A DNA stretch of 55,955 nucleotides from Deltaproteobacteria bacterium. Its GTDB lineage: Bacteria; Myxococcota_A; UBA796; GCA-2862545. The stretch covers positions 1 to 55,955 of the forward strand of contig SBGP01000021.1 of NCBI GenBank assembly GCA_006226595.1, read 5' to 3'. The notes under the pieces were generated by a model. The model was not told the DNA's origin and searched no databases. It saw nothing but the letters and a program-made list of their open reading frames with translations. This document shows, piece by piece, positions 33,166 through 41,132 of this stretch (positions within the stretch are counted from its first letter, which is position 1; each line of letters begins with the position of its first letter). Both the position numbers and the translations under genes were made by a program.

Positions 33166-34680
33166 ATGGACCCGAACCGCCTCCTTCGCGAGCTCGCGCG
33201 ACCCACGGCCCTGCCCGACCGTCCGAAGACGGTCGAGGTCGTGCAGACCCACGCCTCGTGCGTGTTCCTCACCCCCACCGACGTGTACAAGGTGAAGAAG
33301 CCGCTCGACCTGGGCTTCCTGGACTACTCGACCGTCTCCCGCCGCAAGCACTTCTGCGAGCAGGAGGTGCGCCTGAACCAGCGCCTGGCGCCGTCGGTCT
33401 ACCTGGGTGTGGTGCCCGTCACCGAGGACGATGACGGACTTCGACTCGATGGAGACGGCGAGATCGTCGACTGGGCCGTACACATGCGACGCCTGCCGAG
33501 CGACTGCACCCTCCGCGACCGCCTGCGCGAGGATCGGCTCACCGACGCGCTGCTCGAGGCCACGGGGCGGGCGGTGGCGGACTTCCACGCCCGTGCCGAG
33601 TCCGGGCCCACACACTTCGCGTCGCTCGCGGAGGTCGCCAAGAACGCACGAGACAACGTGCGCGCCCTCGAGACCGAAGCGCTGTTCCCGGCCCTCGTCG
33701 CCCGACTCGACCGGGCCACCGAGGCGGCCCTCGACGCGCACGCACGGCGCATCTCGGAGCGAGCGACCCGCTGTGTGGCCATCCACGGGGACCTCCGCCT
33801 CGAGCATGTCTACGACCTCGACGCCGGGCTCACGATCATCGACGGCATCGAGTTCAACGACGCGTTTCGCTTCGCGGATCCGGTCGCCGACATCGGGTTT
33901 CTGTCGATGGACCTGCGCGCCTACGGCGACTGGCGCGGCGCGCGGCGGCTCGAGCACGCGTGGACCGAGGCCAGCGGCGACCTGGACGGTGCCCGGCTGT
34001 TTCCCTTCTACGTCGCCTACCGCTCGGCGGTACGAGCCAAGGTGGCGGCCATCGTCGCCCGCGAGGCGGAGATGCCGCCCGAAGCGCGGGAAGCCGCGAC
34101 CCGACGCGTCTTGCGGCACGTGCTCCTCGCCCTCGCAGTGCTCGAGTCTCCCGGCCCCCGCCTGGTGGCGGTCGGCGGGCTGCCCGGCACGGGAAAGACC
34201 ACCGTCTCCCGGATGATCGCCACGCACCTCACCGCCGAGCACGTACGCAGCGACGTGGTACGCAAGCAGCTCGCGGGGCTCGACCCGCTCGACGACGCCG
34301 CGGACGCCCCCGATCAGGGCTTGTACACGCCTGAACACACCGAGCGCACCTACGCGGAGGTCCTGCGACTCGCGCGACGAGCCCTCACCGACGGCCGTCC
34401 CGTGGTCGTCGACGCGACCTGGTCCACCGAGGCCCGGCGCGCCCCGCTGACCGCGCTGGCGACCGAGCTCGGAGTGCCCTTCGACCTCGTGGTGTGCACG
34501 CTGGACGAGGCGGTGTGCGCCCGACGCATGGCCGCGCGACACGGAGACGCCTCGGACGCGGACTTCGCGATTCATGCGCTCGCCGCCCAGCGATGGGAGA
34601 AGCCCGCCCGGGCCTACACCGTGGACACCGGCGGCAGCCTCGAGCAGGTCGACGCACAGATCGCGCGACTGCTTGTGTAA
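33166..34680 (+). CDS. Fused aminoglycoside-phosphotransferase-like / P-loop kinase protein
   Basis: A 504-residue cytoplasmic protein of two kinase folds, as in the COG2187-COG0645 type. Residues 1 to about 315 resemble an APH-type kinase: VYKVKKPLDLGFLDYST with the ATP-binding Lys, AIHGDLRLEHVYDLD as the HGD catalytic loop, then IDGIEFNDAFRFADPVADI as the metal-binding segment. Residues about 330-504 are a P-loop kinase: VGGLPGTGKTTVSRMIA, RSDVVRKQL, VVVDATWS. The catalytic-loop Asn of APH is His here (LEH). ATG 33166 has GGGA 5 nt upstream. The target may be a small alcohol or a protein; this is not a proven resistance gene. Confidence 0.83.
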   Translation: MDPNRLLRELARPTALPDRPKTVEVVQTHASCVFLTPTDVYKVKKPLDLGFLDYSTVSRRKHFCEQEVRLNQRLAPSVYLGVVPVTEDDDGLRLDGDGEIVDWAVHMRRLPSDCTLRDRLREDRLTDALLEATGRAVADFHARAESGPTHFASLAEVAKNARDNVRALETEALFPALVARLDRATEAALDAHARRISERATRCVAIHGDLRLEHVYDLDAGLTIIDGIEFNDAFRFADPVADIGFLSMDLRAYGDWRGARRLEHAWTEASGDLDGARLFPFYVAYRSAVRAKVAAIVAREAEMPPEAREAATRRVLRHVLLALAVLESPGPRLVAVGGLPGTGKTTVSRMIATHLTAEHVRSDVVRKQLAGLDPLDDAADAPDQGLYTPEHTERTYAEVLRLARRALTDGRPVVVDATWSTEARRAPLTALATELGVPFDLVVCTLDEAVCARRMAARHGDASDADFAIHALAAQRWEKPARAYTVDTGGSLEQVDAQIARLLV

Positions 34681-34686
34681 GGTCGG

Positions 34687-34719
34687 GAGACCCCACCCGT
34701 TCCGGGTGGGAGAGGTCTC
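34687..34719 (+). promoter_or_regulatory. Hairpin enclosing the ribosome site of the next gene
   Basis: The inner stem CCCACCCG (34692-34699) with CGGGTGGG (34703-34710) has 8 bp and loop TTC. The outer stem GAGAC (34687-34691) with GTCTC (34715-34719) would include the GAGAGG ribosome site next to ATG 34720. It may be a terminator of the upstream gene, an mRNA end, or a translational gate. Confidence 0.5.
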
Positions 34720-35295
34720 ATGGCACCGCCCCCGCTTCCTTCTGGTCCCGCACTCGTGCGCGCCACCCTGCTGCTCACCGCCGTCGTGGCCCATCGCCCG
34801 GCGCAGGCCCAGGAGACCGCGCCCGTCGAGGTCGCGCCCGCCGCACCACTGCCCGACGCTCCGACCTGTGGACCGTGCTGCCACGGCGCGTCGGACTGCG
34901 ACGACCTCATGCCGGTCATCGAGCAGGTCGCGGTGCCGAACATCGGCACGCTGCAGTGGGCGAGCACCGCGCCCGTCGTGGTCGTCGCCCAGACCCCGTT
35001 CGTGCGCGGCGACGTCATCCTCGCGGTGAACGGCGCCCCCGTCGCCTCGCTCGACAGCCTCGCCGGCGTGTTCGTCCAGGGCCCGGTGTCGGTCCAACGC
35101 GGGGCCGACCGGATCGAGCTGTGGATCGGCGAGCCTCTCGAGGTCGCGCCCACCTGCGGTCCGTGCTGCCACGGCTCGTCCGACTGCGACGAGCTGGTCC
35201 CTCCCCCGCCCGAGCCGCTCGACCCCAAGGCCGAGAAGCGCGCCCGCCGCGACGCCGCCCGCGCCGAGCGCAAGGCGCGACGTCAGGCCGACTAG
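34720..35295 (+). CDS. Secreted PDZ-like protein with two CGPCCHG motifs
   Basis: A 191-residue protein with a signal peptide (cleavage near AQA, about 30). Two motifs TCGPCCHGASDCD (49-61) and TCGPCCHGSSDCD (145-157) bracket a PDZ-like domain (about 72-137: VVVVAQTPFVRGDVILAVNG). The C-terminus is a basic Ala/Arg/Lys tail (about 168-191). Cys and His density suggests metal binding or disulfides. The next gene is a paralogue with the same N-terminal wording (MAPPPL) and a single motif. ATG 34720 has GAGAGG 4 nt upstream, inside a hairpin. I know no named family for the motif. Confidence 0.7.
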   Translation: MAPPPLPSGPALVRATLLLTAVVAHRPAQAQETAPVEVAPAAPLPDAPTCGPCCHGASDCDDLMPVIEQVAVPNIGTLQWASTAPVVVVAQTPFVRGDVILAVNGAPVASLDSLAGVFVQGPVSVQRGADRIELWIGEPLEVAPTCGPCCHGSSDCDELVPPPPEPLDPKAEKRARRDAARAERKARRQAD

Positions 35296-35309
35296 ACCCC
35301 GAGGCCCTC

Positions 35310-36062
35310 ATGGCTCCCCCTCCCCTGTTCGACCTGCCTCGTGGCCCGGCCCTCGTGCTCGCGACCGTGCTCGCCGCCGTGCCCGCGCACGCCGAGCCCA
35401 CCGAGCCCACCGACACCGAGCAGGCCGCCGAGTCCCTCGAGATCGAGGTGCGCGCGCCCTCCAAGGCCGAGCTGCCCACCAAGGCCCGGCTCGCGGCGCT
35501 GCGGGCGCTGATCGACCGGCTGCCGCACGTCGACGATCCCACCCGCACGCACGTCGCGCTGCGCCATCCCCTCGACGAGCTGCTGGCGAAGCGGCCTGAC
35601 TTCATCCCCGTGGAAGAGCTGGATCGCACGATCCGCAAGGACGAAGACGGGCAGTTCGTCGGCAGGTTCCAGTTTCGCCTCGATCCCGTCGCGCTCGACC
35701 GCGCCCAACGCGAGGTCCAGCCCCAGTGGGCCACGCCTGTGGGCACCATCGGCGTCACCCCACTCGGACACTTCGTGATCGTCGACCCGGACGTGGGCTT
35801 CCTGCCCGGAGACCGCATCGTCGCCATCGACGGCGCCGCGCCGACCCGCGAGAACGCGGACGCCCTTCGCTACGGCGCGGTGCTCGGCATCGAGCGCGAT
35901 GGGGCACGCCTCGAGCTCGCCGCGCCCGAGCAGCGCATCGAGCCGACGTGGATCGACGACGAACGACACCAGGCACCGACCTGCGGCCCCTGCTGCCACG
36001 GCGACTGCGGCGACAAGGAGCTCTACGGTCCCGGTGGTGGGTTGCTGCGGAGGAAGCGGTGA
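35310..36062 (+). CDS. Secreted PDZ-like protein with C-terminal CGPCCHG motif
   Basis: A 250-residue paralogue of the preceding gene, 14 nt downstream. The signal peptide ends about AHA-EP. A helical region (about 45-110) precedes a PDZ-like domain (IGVTPLGHFVIVDPDVGFLPGDRIVAIDG). The motif TCGPCCHGDCGD (224-235) sits near the end, followed by LYGPGGGLLRRKR. ATG 35310 has GAGG 5 nt upstream. The stop overlaps the JmjC gene (GTGA, 36059-36062), so all three form one operon. It could carry a ligand or be the substrate of that dioxygenase. Confidence 0.7.
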   Translation: MAPPPLFDLPRGPALVLATVLAAVPAHAEPTEPTDTEQAAESLEIEVRAPSKAELPTKARLAALRALIDRLPHVDDPTRTHVALRHPLDELLAKRPDFIPVEELDRTIRKDEDGQFVGRFQFRLDPVALDRAQREVQPQWATPVGTIGVTPLGHFVIVDPDVGFLPGDRIVAIDGAAPTRENADALRYGAVLGIERDGARLELAAPEQRIEPTWIDDERHQAPTCGPCCHGDCGDKELYGPGGGLLRRKR

Positions 36063-37036
36063 GCGAGGAGCGCCTGTCCATCGACTGGGAGCTGTGGCTC
36101 ATCGAGCACCTGCTGTTCACGGCCAAGCGCGACGACCTCGCCGACGTGCTCGTCCAGCAGGGCCTCTCCGCGGAGCAGGCCCGCGACCAGGTCGCCGCGA
36201 TCGAGCACAGCGAGGGCATGACTCGCCTTCGGGCCCGCCTGTCCGAAGCCCGCCTCGCGTTGCGGCTGCAGTCGCTGCACGAGCGCCTGCACACCCGGGA
36301 CATCGCGGTGTACGAGACCCTGGACCCGGACACCCTGCGCGAGCGGCACTGGATCCCGTCGCGACCCGCCAAGCTCACCCACGTCGCACGCGACATCCCG
36401 GCCGTTCGCGACTGGAGCTTCGCGACCCTCGCCGAGCGCTTCGGCGAGGCCGTGGTCCCGGTGAACATCCGCCGCGAGGAGGCGGCGTGCGCCTCGGAGA
36501 CCGAGAAGGTGCTCGTCGGCATGCCCTTCGCGGAGTTCGCGCGCCGCTGTGTCGAAGAGCCCGGCAACGCGGCGTACATCGTGAGCCGCTGTGGGCTGCT
36601 CGCCCAGCCCGAGTTCCGGGCAGCGTGGGACGATCTCGTCGATATGCCGCCATTGCTCGCGCCCCTCACCCCACCGCGCGGGGTGTCCCTGTGGGTCGGA
36701 CCCGCGGGCACGATGACCCCGGCGCACTTCGACCCGCACAACGTACTGCTCGTGCAGGTCCAGGGCCGAAAGCGCATCCGGCTCGCCCCGCGCGTGCGCG
36801 CCCACCAGCACGCTCTCCTCGACGGGTACTACCTCGACGTACCCATGGACCAGGCCTTCGGCGACGACGTGCTCGAGGTCGAGCTCGGGCCCGGCGAGGC
36901 CCTGTTCATCCCCGTCGCGTGGTTCCACCAGGTGCAGGCGCTCGACCCGAGCATCACCCTGTCCTTCCTGAACTTCCCGTGGCCCAACCACTTCCACGGC
37001 ATCGGACCGACGGGAAGCGACGACCGCCGCGACTAG
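36059..37036 (+). CDS. JmjC/cupin-type Fe(II)/2-oxoglutarate-dependent dioxygenase
   Basis: A 325-residue soluble enzyme. The N-terminal 115 residues are helical. The cupin core has the facial triad H223-x-D225 (TPAHFDPHNVLLVQVQG) and His290 (IPVAWFHQVQAL), with RKRIRLAP as the strand that usually holds the 2-oxoglutarate contact and FLNFPWPNHFHG at the end. This is the cupin_8/JmjC pattern of protein or peptide hydroxylases. GTG 36059 follows GGAGGA and overlaps the previous stop. It is cytoplasmic by prediction, whereas its operon partners have signal peptides, so any modification of them would precede export. The stop lies in a 15-bp palindrome. Confidence 0.83.
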   Translation: MSEERLSIDWELWLIEHLLFTAKRDDLADVLVQQGLSAEQARDQVAAIEHSEGMTRLRARLSEARLALRLQSLHERLHTRDIAVYETLDPDTLRERHWIPSRPAKLTHVARDIPAVRDWSFATLAERFGEAVVPVNIRREEAACASETEKVLVGMPFAEFARRCVEEPGNAAYIVSRCGLLAQPEFRAAWDDLVDMPPLLAPLTPPRGVSLWVGPAGTMTPAHFDPHNVLLVQVQGRKRIRLAPRVRAHQHALLDGYYLDVPMDQAFGDDVLEVELGPGEALFIPVAWFHQVQALDPSITLSFLNFPWPNHFHGIGPTGSDDRRD

Positions 37037-37047
37037 CAGGCTGCTAG
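37033..37047. repeat. Palindrome CTAGCAGGCTGCTAG holding both convergent stop codons
   Basis: A 15-bp palindrome with a single central base. The plus-strand TAG (37034-37036) and the minus-strand TAG (37046-37044) are its arms. Its first 13 bases recur at 1727-1739 right at another gene end. The core resembles short ends of some insertion sequences, but no transposase is near. Confidence 0.7.
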
Positions 37048-40000
37048 GCCCGGCGGCGGATCAGTCCCAGCAGCGGCAGACCGAGCCACAGCGGCGCGGG
37101 TGAGCCCTGCGCGCAGCCGTCCTTGCACCCGCCGTCATCGTCGCCGCCGGGGGCATCGTCCCCGCCCGTGCCGGTACCGCCGGTGTCCGAGTCGCCACTG
37201 TCGGTGTCCGTCGGACCGCTGTCGGCAGGGCCCGTGTCCCCGCTGTCGGCGGTGCCCGTGTCGCCCGGGCCGGGGTCGCCCGAGTCACCGGTGTCGGCGG
37301 TGTCGCCCGTGTCGCCGCCCGGAATGCACGGCGCGCCACACGGCGTGGACCAGGTGCCATCGGCGCTCGGCGGGAAGCTCTCGACGGTCGCACGGACGTT
37401 GGTGAGCTCGGTCCACGGTCCCGCGTCGGCCACGCTCACGTTCAGCACGTCGTTGCGCAGGGTGAAGGTCCCCCACACCCCCGCCTCGCCGTTCCAGTGG
37501 TCGGCAATCACGTCCACGCCCGCCGTCTCGAGGCCAACCTCGGGGGCAAAGGCGATGTGGCCGTCATGGCGCATCATCGCGACGATCTGCACATCTTCCG
37601 TGCTCTGCACCATCTCGTTCGGCGTGGGGGTGGAGAGCGCAAGCAGGTAGCCGTCGCCGCGCTGATGAAGCCCCTGGATGCTGGTCACGCCGACGCCGTC
37701 CAGCACCCGCGCGGAGATGGGGTTGCCGTCGCGGTCGACGAGCATCGTGAACACCGCCGCTCCGGTGAGGTAGCCGGTCGTGCCGCCGACCATCCACCCG
37801 TCGCGAGCCGGCGCACCCACGTCGATGCCATCGATGTTGTGGTTGCCGGACCAGCGGTCGGTGAGGTCGAGGAACGGCACCCCGTCGTCGAGCAGCTGGT
37901 ACGTGTTGTGCCAGACGAGGTTGCCGTCGAGGTCGAACTCCGCGGCGAACAGCTCCTGCCGCGGCATGTAGTACTCGGGGTTGGTGCTGCCGTAGAGCAG
38001 CACGCTGCCGTCTTCGTGCGCCGCGCAGCCCCGAGCGTTGCCACTGGTCTTGCGGGACCACAGCAGGTTGCCGTCCCGGTCGAAGCGCATCACGGCGCCG
38101 TAGTTCTTGTAGCCGGTGTCATCGGCGGAGAGCTGATTCGTCGTGCCACAGAGCACCGCACCGTGCGCGTCGGCCAGCAGCCTCCACATCGTCAGCCCGC
38201 CGTCCGCGGTGATCTCCTCGTAGAACACGGGCTCGCCGGTCACCGGGTCATGACGTGCAATGCGCTCCTTGGAGCCCACGTTGTAGCGGTGCGCGGTCCA
38301 GATGTCGTCGGTGCCGTCCGGGTGGGTGTACACCGCCGTGTTCGGGGAGAACAGGGTGGAGCGGTCGGGTCGCCGCCACGCCCACTGCACGGCCCCCTGG
38401 TCGTCGACGCGGATGATGTCGCTCGCGAAGTGCACGGCGCCGCCATCCGGGAGCGCGTCCGCATCTCCGCCGAAGTCGGGCAGCTGGATGGCCCAGCCGG
38501 GCTGGCCATCGCGGCCGAAGCTCGCCAGGTGCGTGGTGATGCTCGCGCCGTCGCGCTCGGTGACGAGGTGGTCCCCCGCGAGGTCCGTCGCGAAGCCCCG
38601 ACCCGTGCCCCAGCCATCGAACACGGTCGCCCAGTGCTGGTCGCGGCCGCGGCCCGGCGTGCCGCCGCCCGGCGGCTCCTCGAGGGGCACGCCCTTCGGG
38701 GCGAGGCGGGAGTCCGTCCACGAGGTGTCGGCGATCGGAATGGGCACGAGCAGCAGCGAGCCCGTGAACGCCGTGTGCGCCTCGACGGCCGTGCCGGTCT
38801 GCACCGGGTCCGCGGCGTCGGGGTCGACGAGGATCTCGCCGCGTCCGCTGCCGCCGACCGTGTAGGCCACGGACGCCAGGCGATACGAGTCGGAGACGAA
38901 CAGTCGGAGGTCGCCGCCCACGCCGATCGACGCGTAGGCGTGGCTGTCCTCGGTCATTCGGGGAGGCGTCGCGTGGAGGACCTCGACCTCGCGGAAGCTC
39001 CGTGAGGAGCTGCCGCCACCGCTGTCGAGGTGCAGCACCGCCGCCTGGTGGGTGCGGATGTCGACGCCGGTGGTCACCCCGGCTTCGATCTGCACGTCCG
39101 CGTCGAGCAGCAGCTCGAACTCCACCGACGCGCTGAGGTTGGTCACCCCCACGGGCACGCTGGCGAGCTCGAACGCGATGGTTCCCAGGGCCCGTTCGTG
39201 GGAGAAGTCCGCGCCCTCCTCGGCGGTCACCGAGCCGACGAAGCGCGCCGTGAGCGTGATCTCGGCGTCGAGCTCGACGTCCCCCTCGCGCAGACGAAGC
39301 GCGACCGGCGCCGCGAGCTTCTCGATCAGCAGGTCCCCGGTGAGGGTCACGCCGGGGACGGGCTGCAGGTCGGCCACGTGAAGGCGAAGCAGAGGTCCCG
39401 CGCCCTCGAAGTCGGGGTTGTCCCACATGTACCCGGCGTCGATGGTGTCGGTGAGCAGGGCCACATCGCGGCGTCCGTCCTGTTCTGGAGGCGGCGCGTA
39501 GGTCTGGCGGAAGAACAACCGCCGCCCATCCGCATCGAGCGCCAGCCCCGCGTCGCCGGAGGAGAACACCAGCGTCGACTCGGCCGGCGTCACCCGCACG
39601 CGGCCGTTGACGTCCGGGGTGACGCTCTCGACTCGCATCGGGAACCAGGCGCAGTCGGCGGCGACCACCCGCGTCGGATCCCCGCCCGGCGTCGCCGAGA
39701 TCAGGTCCCCCGCCACCAGCCCGTCGAGGAAAGCGGTGGTCGACTCGAAGACCAGCGAGCCGTCCGTGTCCCGGAAGAGCACCACGTCCAGCGTCGCGTC
39801 GTCGATGAGCTTCTCGGGCGTCGAGGTGACGGTGACCTCGGGCGCACGCACGATGCCGTCGAAGCCCGTGGCCAGCGCGGTCTGGTACGCAGACTCGGAC
39901 GCGGTGGGCACGTACAGCTCGATCCAGTCGCCGGCGGAAGTCTCGCCGGGAGCGATCGGCCCGCCAAAGCTCAACCCGCTGGCGGCGTCGGTCTGGACCA

Positions 40001-40250
40001 CGCCCGCAGGCAGCTGCCAGGGCACGAAGCTCGCGAAGTCGTAGGTCGCCGGCCCGACGTTGGTCACGGTGGCGCTCACCCGAACCGTGCGCCCGTCGGC
40101 ATCGGGCGTGCTCTCGAGCTCGGTCCACGCAGTGGGCACGAGGTGCGGTGTCGGCATGGGTTGGATGTCCGATGCCCAGTGAGGGGGCGGACTTCCGGAC
40201 CCGAGATCACAGCCCGAGAAGGCCAGCTGAGCAAGCACGAAAAGCCACAT
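37044..40250 (-). CDS. Large lipoprotein with beta-propeller-like repeats and MYXO-CTERM-like tail
   Basis: A 1068-residue surface protein. The signal ends LAFSGC (Cys14). Residues about 30-500 are beta-rich with no recognised family. About 520-980 carry propeller-like repeats with DRDGNLLWSRKT, DLDGNLVWHNTY and DDQGAVQWAWRR, as in PQQ-type or delta-60 repeats. A DTGDTADTGDSGD linker leads to GCKDGCAQGSPAP, a short hydrophobic span and RRRA, the Cys-plus-anchor-plus-Arg layout of MYXO-CTERM. Having both N-terminal lipid and C-terminal sorting signals is unusual. ATG 40250 has GGGG 7 nt upstream and a good promoter at 40272-40300. Confidence 0.8.
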   Translation of the reverse strand: MWLFVLAQLAFSGCDLGSGSPPPHWASDIQPMPTPHLVPTAWTELESTPDADGRTVRVSATVTNVGPATYDFASFVPWQLPAGVVQTDAASGLSFGGPIAPGETSAGDWIELYVPTASESAYQTALATGFDGIVRAPEVTVTSTPEKLIDDATLDVVLFRDTDGSLVFESTTAFLDGLVAGDLISATPGGDPTRVVAADCAWFPMRVESVTPDVNGRVRVTPAESTLVFSSGDAGLALDADGRRLFFRQTYAPPPEQDGRRDVALLTDTIDAGYMWDNPDFEGAGPLLRLHVADLQPVPGVTLTGDLLIEKLAAPVALRLREGDVELDAEITLTARFVGSVTAEEGADFSHERALGTIAFELASVPVGVTNLSASVEFELLLDADVQIEAGVTTGVDIRTHQAAVLHLDSGGGSSSRSFREVEVLHATPPRMTEDSHAYASIGVGGDLRLFVSDSYRLASVAYTVGGSGRGEILVDPDAADPVQTGTAVEAHTAFTGSLLLVPIPIADTSWTDSRLAPKGVPLEEPPGGGTPGRGRDQHWATVFDGWGTGRGFATDLAGDHLVTERDGASITTHLASFGRDGQPGWAIQLPDFGGDADALPDGGAVHFASDIIRVDDQGAVQWAWRRPDRSTLFSPNTAVYTHPDGTDDIWTAHRYNVGSKERIARHDPVTGEPVFYEEITADGGLTMWRLLADAHGAVLCGTTNQLSADDTGYKNYGAVMRFDRDGNLLWSRKTSGNARGCAAHEDGSVLLYGSTNPEYYMPRQELFAAEFDLDGNLVWHNTYQLLDDGVPFLDLTDRWSGNHNIDGIDVGAPARDGWMVGGTTGYLTGAAVFTMLVDRDGNPISARVLDGVGVTSIQGLHQRGDGYLLALSTPTPNEMVQSTEDVQIVAMMRHDGHIAFAPEVGLETAGVDVIADHWNGEAGVWGTFTLRNDVLNVSVADAGPWTELTNVRATVESFPPSADGTWSTPCGAPCIPGGDTGDTADTGDSGDPGPGDTGTADSGDTGPADSGPTDTDSGDSDTGGTGTGGDDAPGGDDDGGCKDGCAQGSPAPLWLGLPLLGLIRRRA

Positions 40251-40271
40251 GACACACCCCAATGCCCGCTC

Positions 40272-40300
40272 ACTATAGCGACCCGACCGATAGCCGTCAT
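40272..40300 (-). promoter_or_regulatory. Sigma-70-like promoter for the 37044-40250 lipoprotein
   Basis: On the minus strand ATGACG (40300-40295), a 17-nt spacer and TATAGT (40277-40272) form the best consensus-like promoter in the window. It lies 21 nt before the start codon. Confidence 0.6.
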
Positions 40301-40427
40301 GCGTTTATAGACAAAACGCCCACCGTTCGTGCGCCCGACACACCCACGGCTCGCCCCAGTGGCATCGAACCGCCACATCCCCACGCCGCGAATGCGCTAC
40401 GATTGTCGAGAACTCCGCCGAGGTGCC

Positions 40428-41132
40428 GTGCTCTCGCTCGTCTGGCTACTCACCGCTTCCGCTGTGGCGGCGGAGCCCTGGGATCCCTCGGGCACGTGGG
40501 TGCTCGAGTACCGGATCACGACCCGGGCCGACCTGCCGGTGGTGGGCTTCTTGAAGACCAACACCACGAACGTGGTCCTCGTGCAGCTGCAGCGCGACGG
40601 CGACGAGTGGGTGCAGCAGCACCTGCTGTGCTCGTCGACGACGAGCGGGGGGCTGGTGAAGTCCGAGCTGCCCGAGCCCTTCCTCGCGCGCATCGGGCCT
40701 CGGCACTACCCCGTGCGCATCGACGTCTCCCACGAGCTCGCGGTGTACGAGGCCGACACCGGCGCGTTCACCACCGGGTACGACCCCACGTGCGGGCCGC
40801 TGCCGGACGACATCGACGACCCCTGCGTCACCGACTGGGACCGCGACGGCATCGCCGGCGCCACCGCCCGGGTGAAGCCCCCGCTGTTCCCGTGGGGCGA
40901 GGTGTACGTCGCGCAGCGCAACCACATCGCGTTGCACGGCTCCGCCATCGACCCCGACCGCTTCGAGGGCTCCGTGCAGGTGCTCGCGCTCAAGACGCGC
41001 GTGCTCGGGGCGAGCAATCCCCGCTACGTGAAGAACCCGGTGATCCGCGTCGACGAGGAGAACAGCGTGTTCGTCATGGAGCGGGCGCGCCAGGCGAAGA
41101 GCTGCGAGGACGTGGTCAAGGGCTTGCGCTAG
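40428..41132 (+). CDS. Secreted protein of unknown function
   Basis: A 234-residue protein with a signal peptide (VLSLVWLLTASAVAAEP). The mature part is beta-rich (GTWVLEYRITTRADL) and carries three Cys (CSSTT, CGPLPDD, CVTDWDRDG) and a DxDxDG-like loop. Longer in-frame starts at 40329 and 40392 exist. I chose GTG 40428 because GAGG lies 4 nt upstream, the signal peptide begins there, and the likely -10 TACGAT (40398-40403) would leave an 18-nt leader. Its TAG stop interlocks with that of the convergent selenoprotein candidate (CTAG, 41129-41132). Confidence 0.65.
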   Translation: MLSLVWLLTASAVAAEPWDPSGTWVLEYRITTRADLPVVGFLKTNTTNVVLVQLQRDGDEWVQQHLLCSSTTSGGLVKSELPEPFLARIGPRHYPVRIDVSHELAVYEADTGAFTTGYDPTCGPLPDDIDDPCVTDWDRDGIAGATARVKPPLFPWGEVYVAQRNHIALHGSAIDPDRFEGSVQVLALKTRVLGASNPRYVKNPVIRVDEENSVFVMERARQAKSCEDVVKGLR

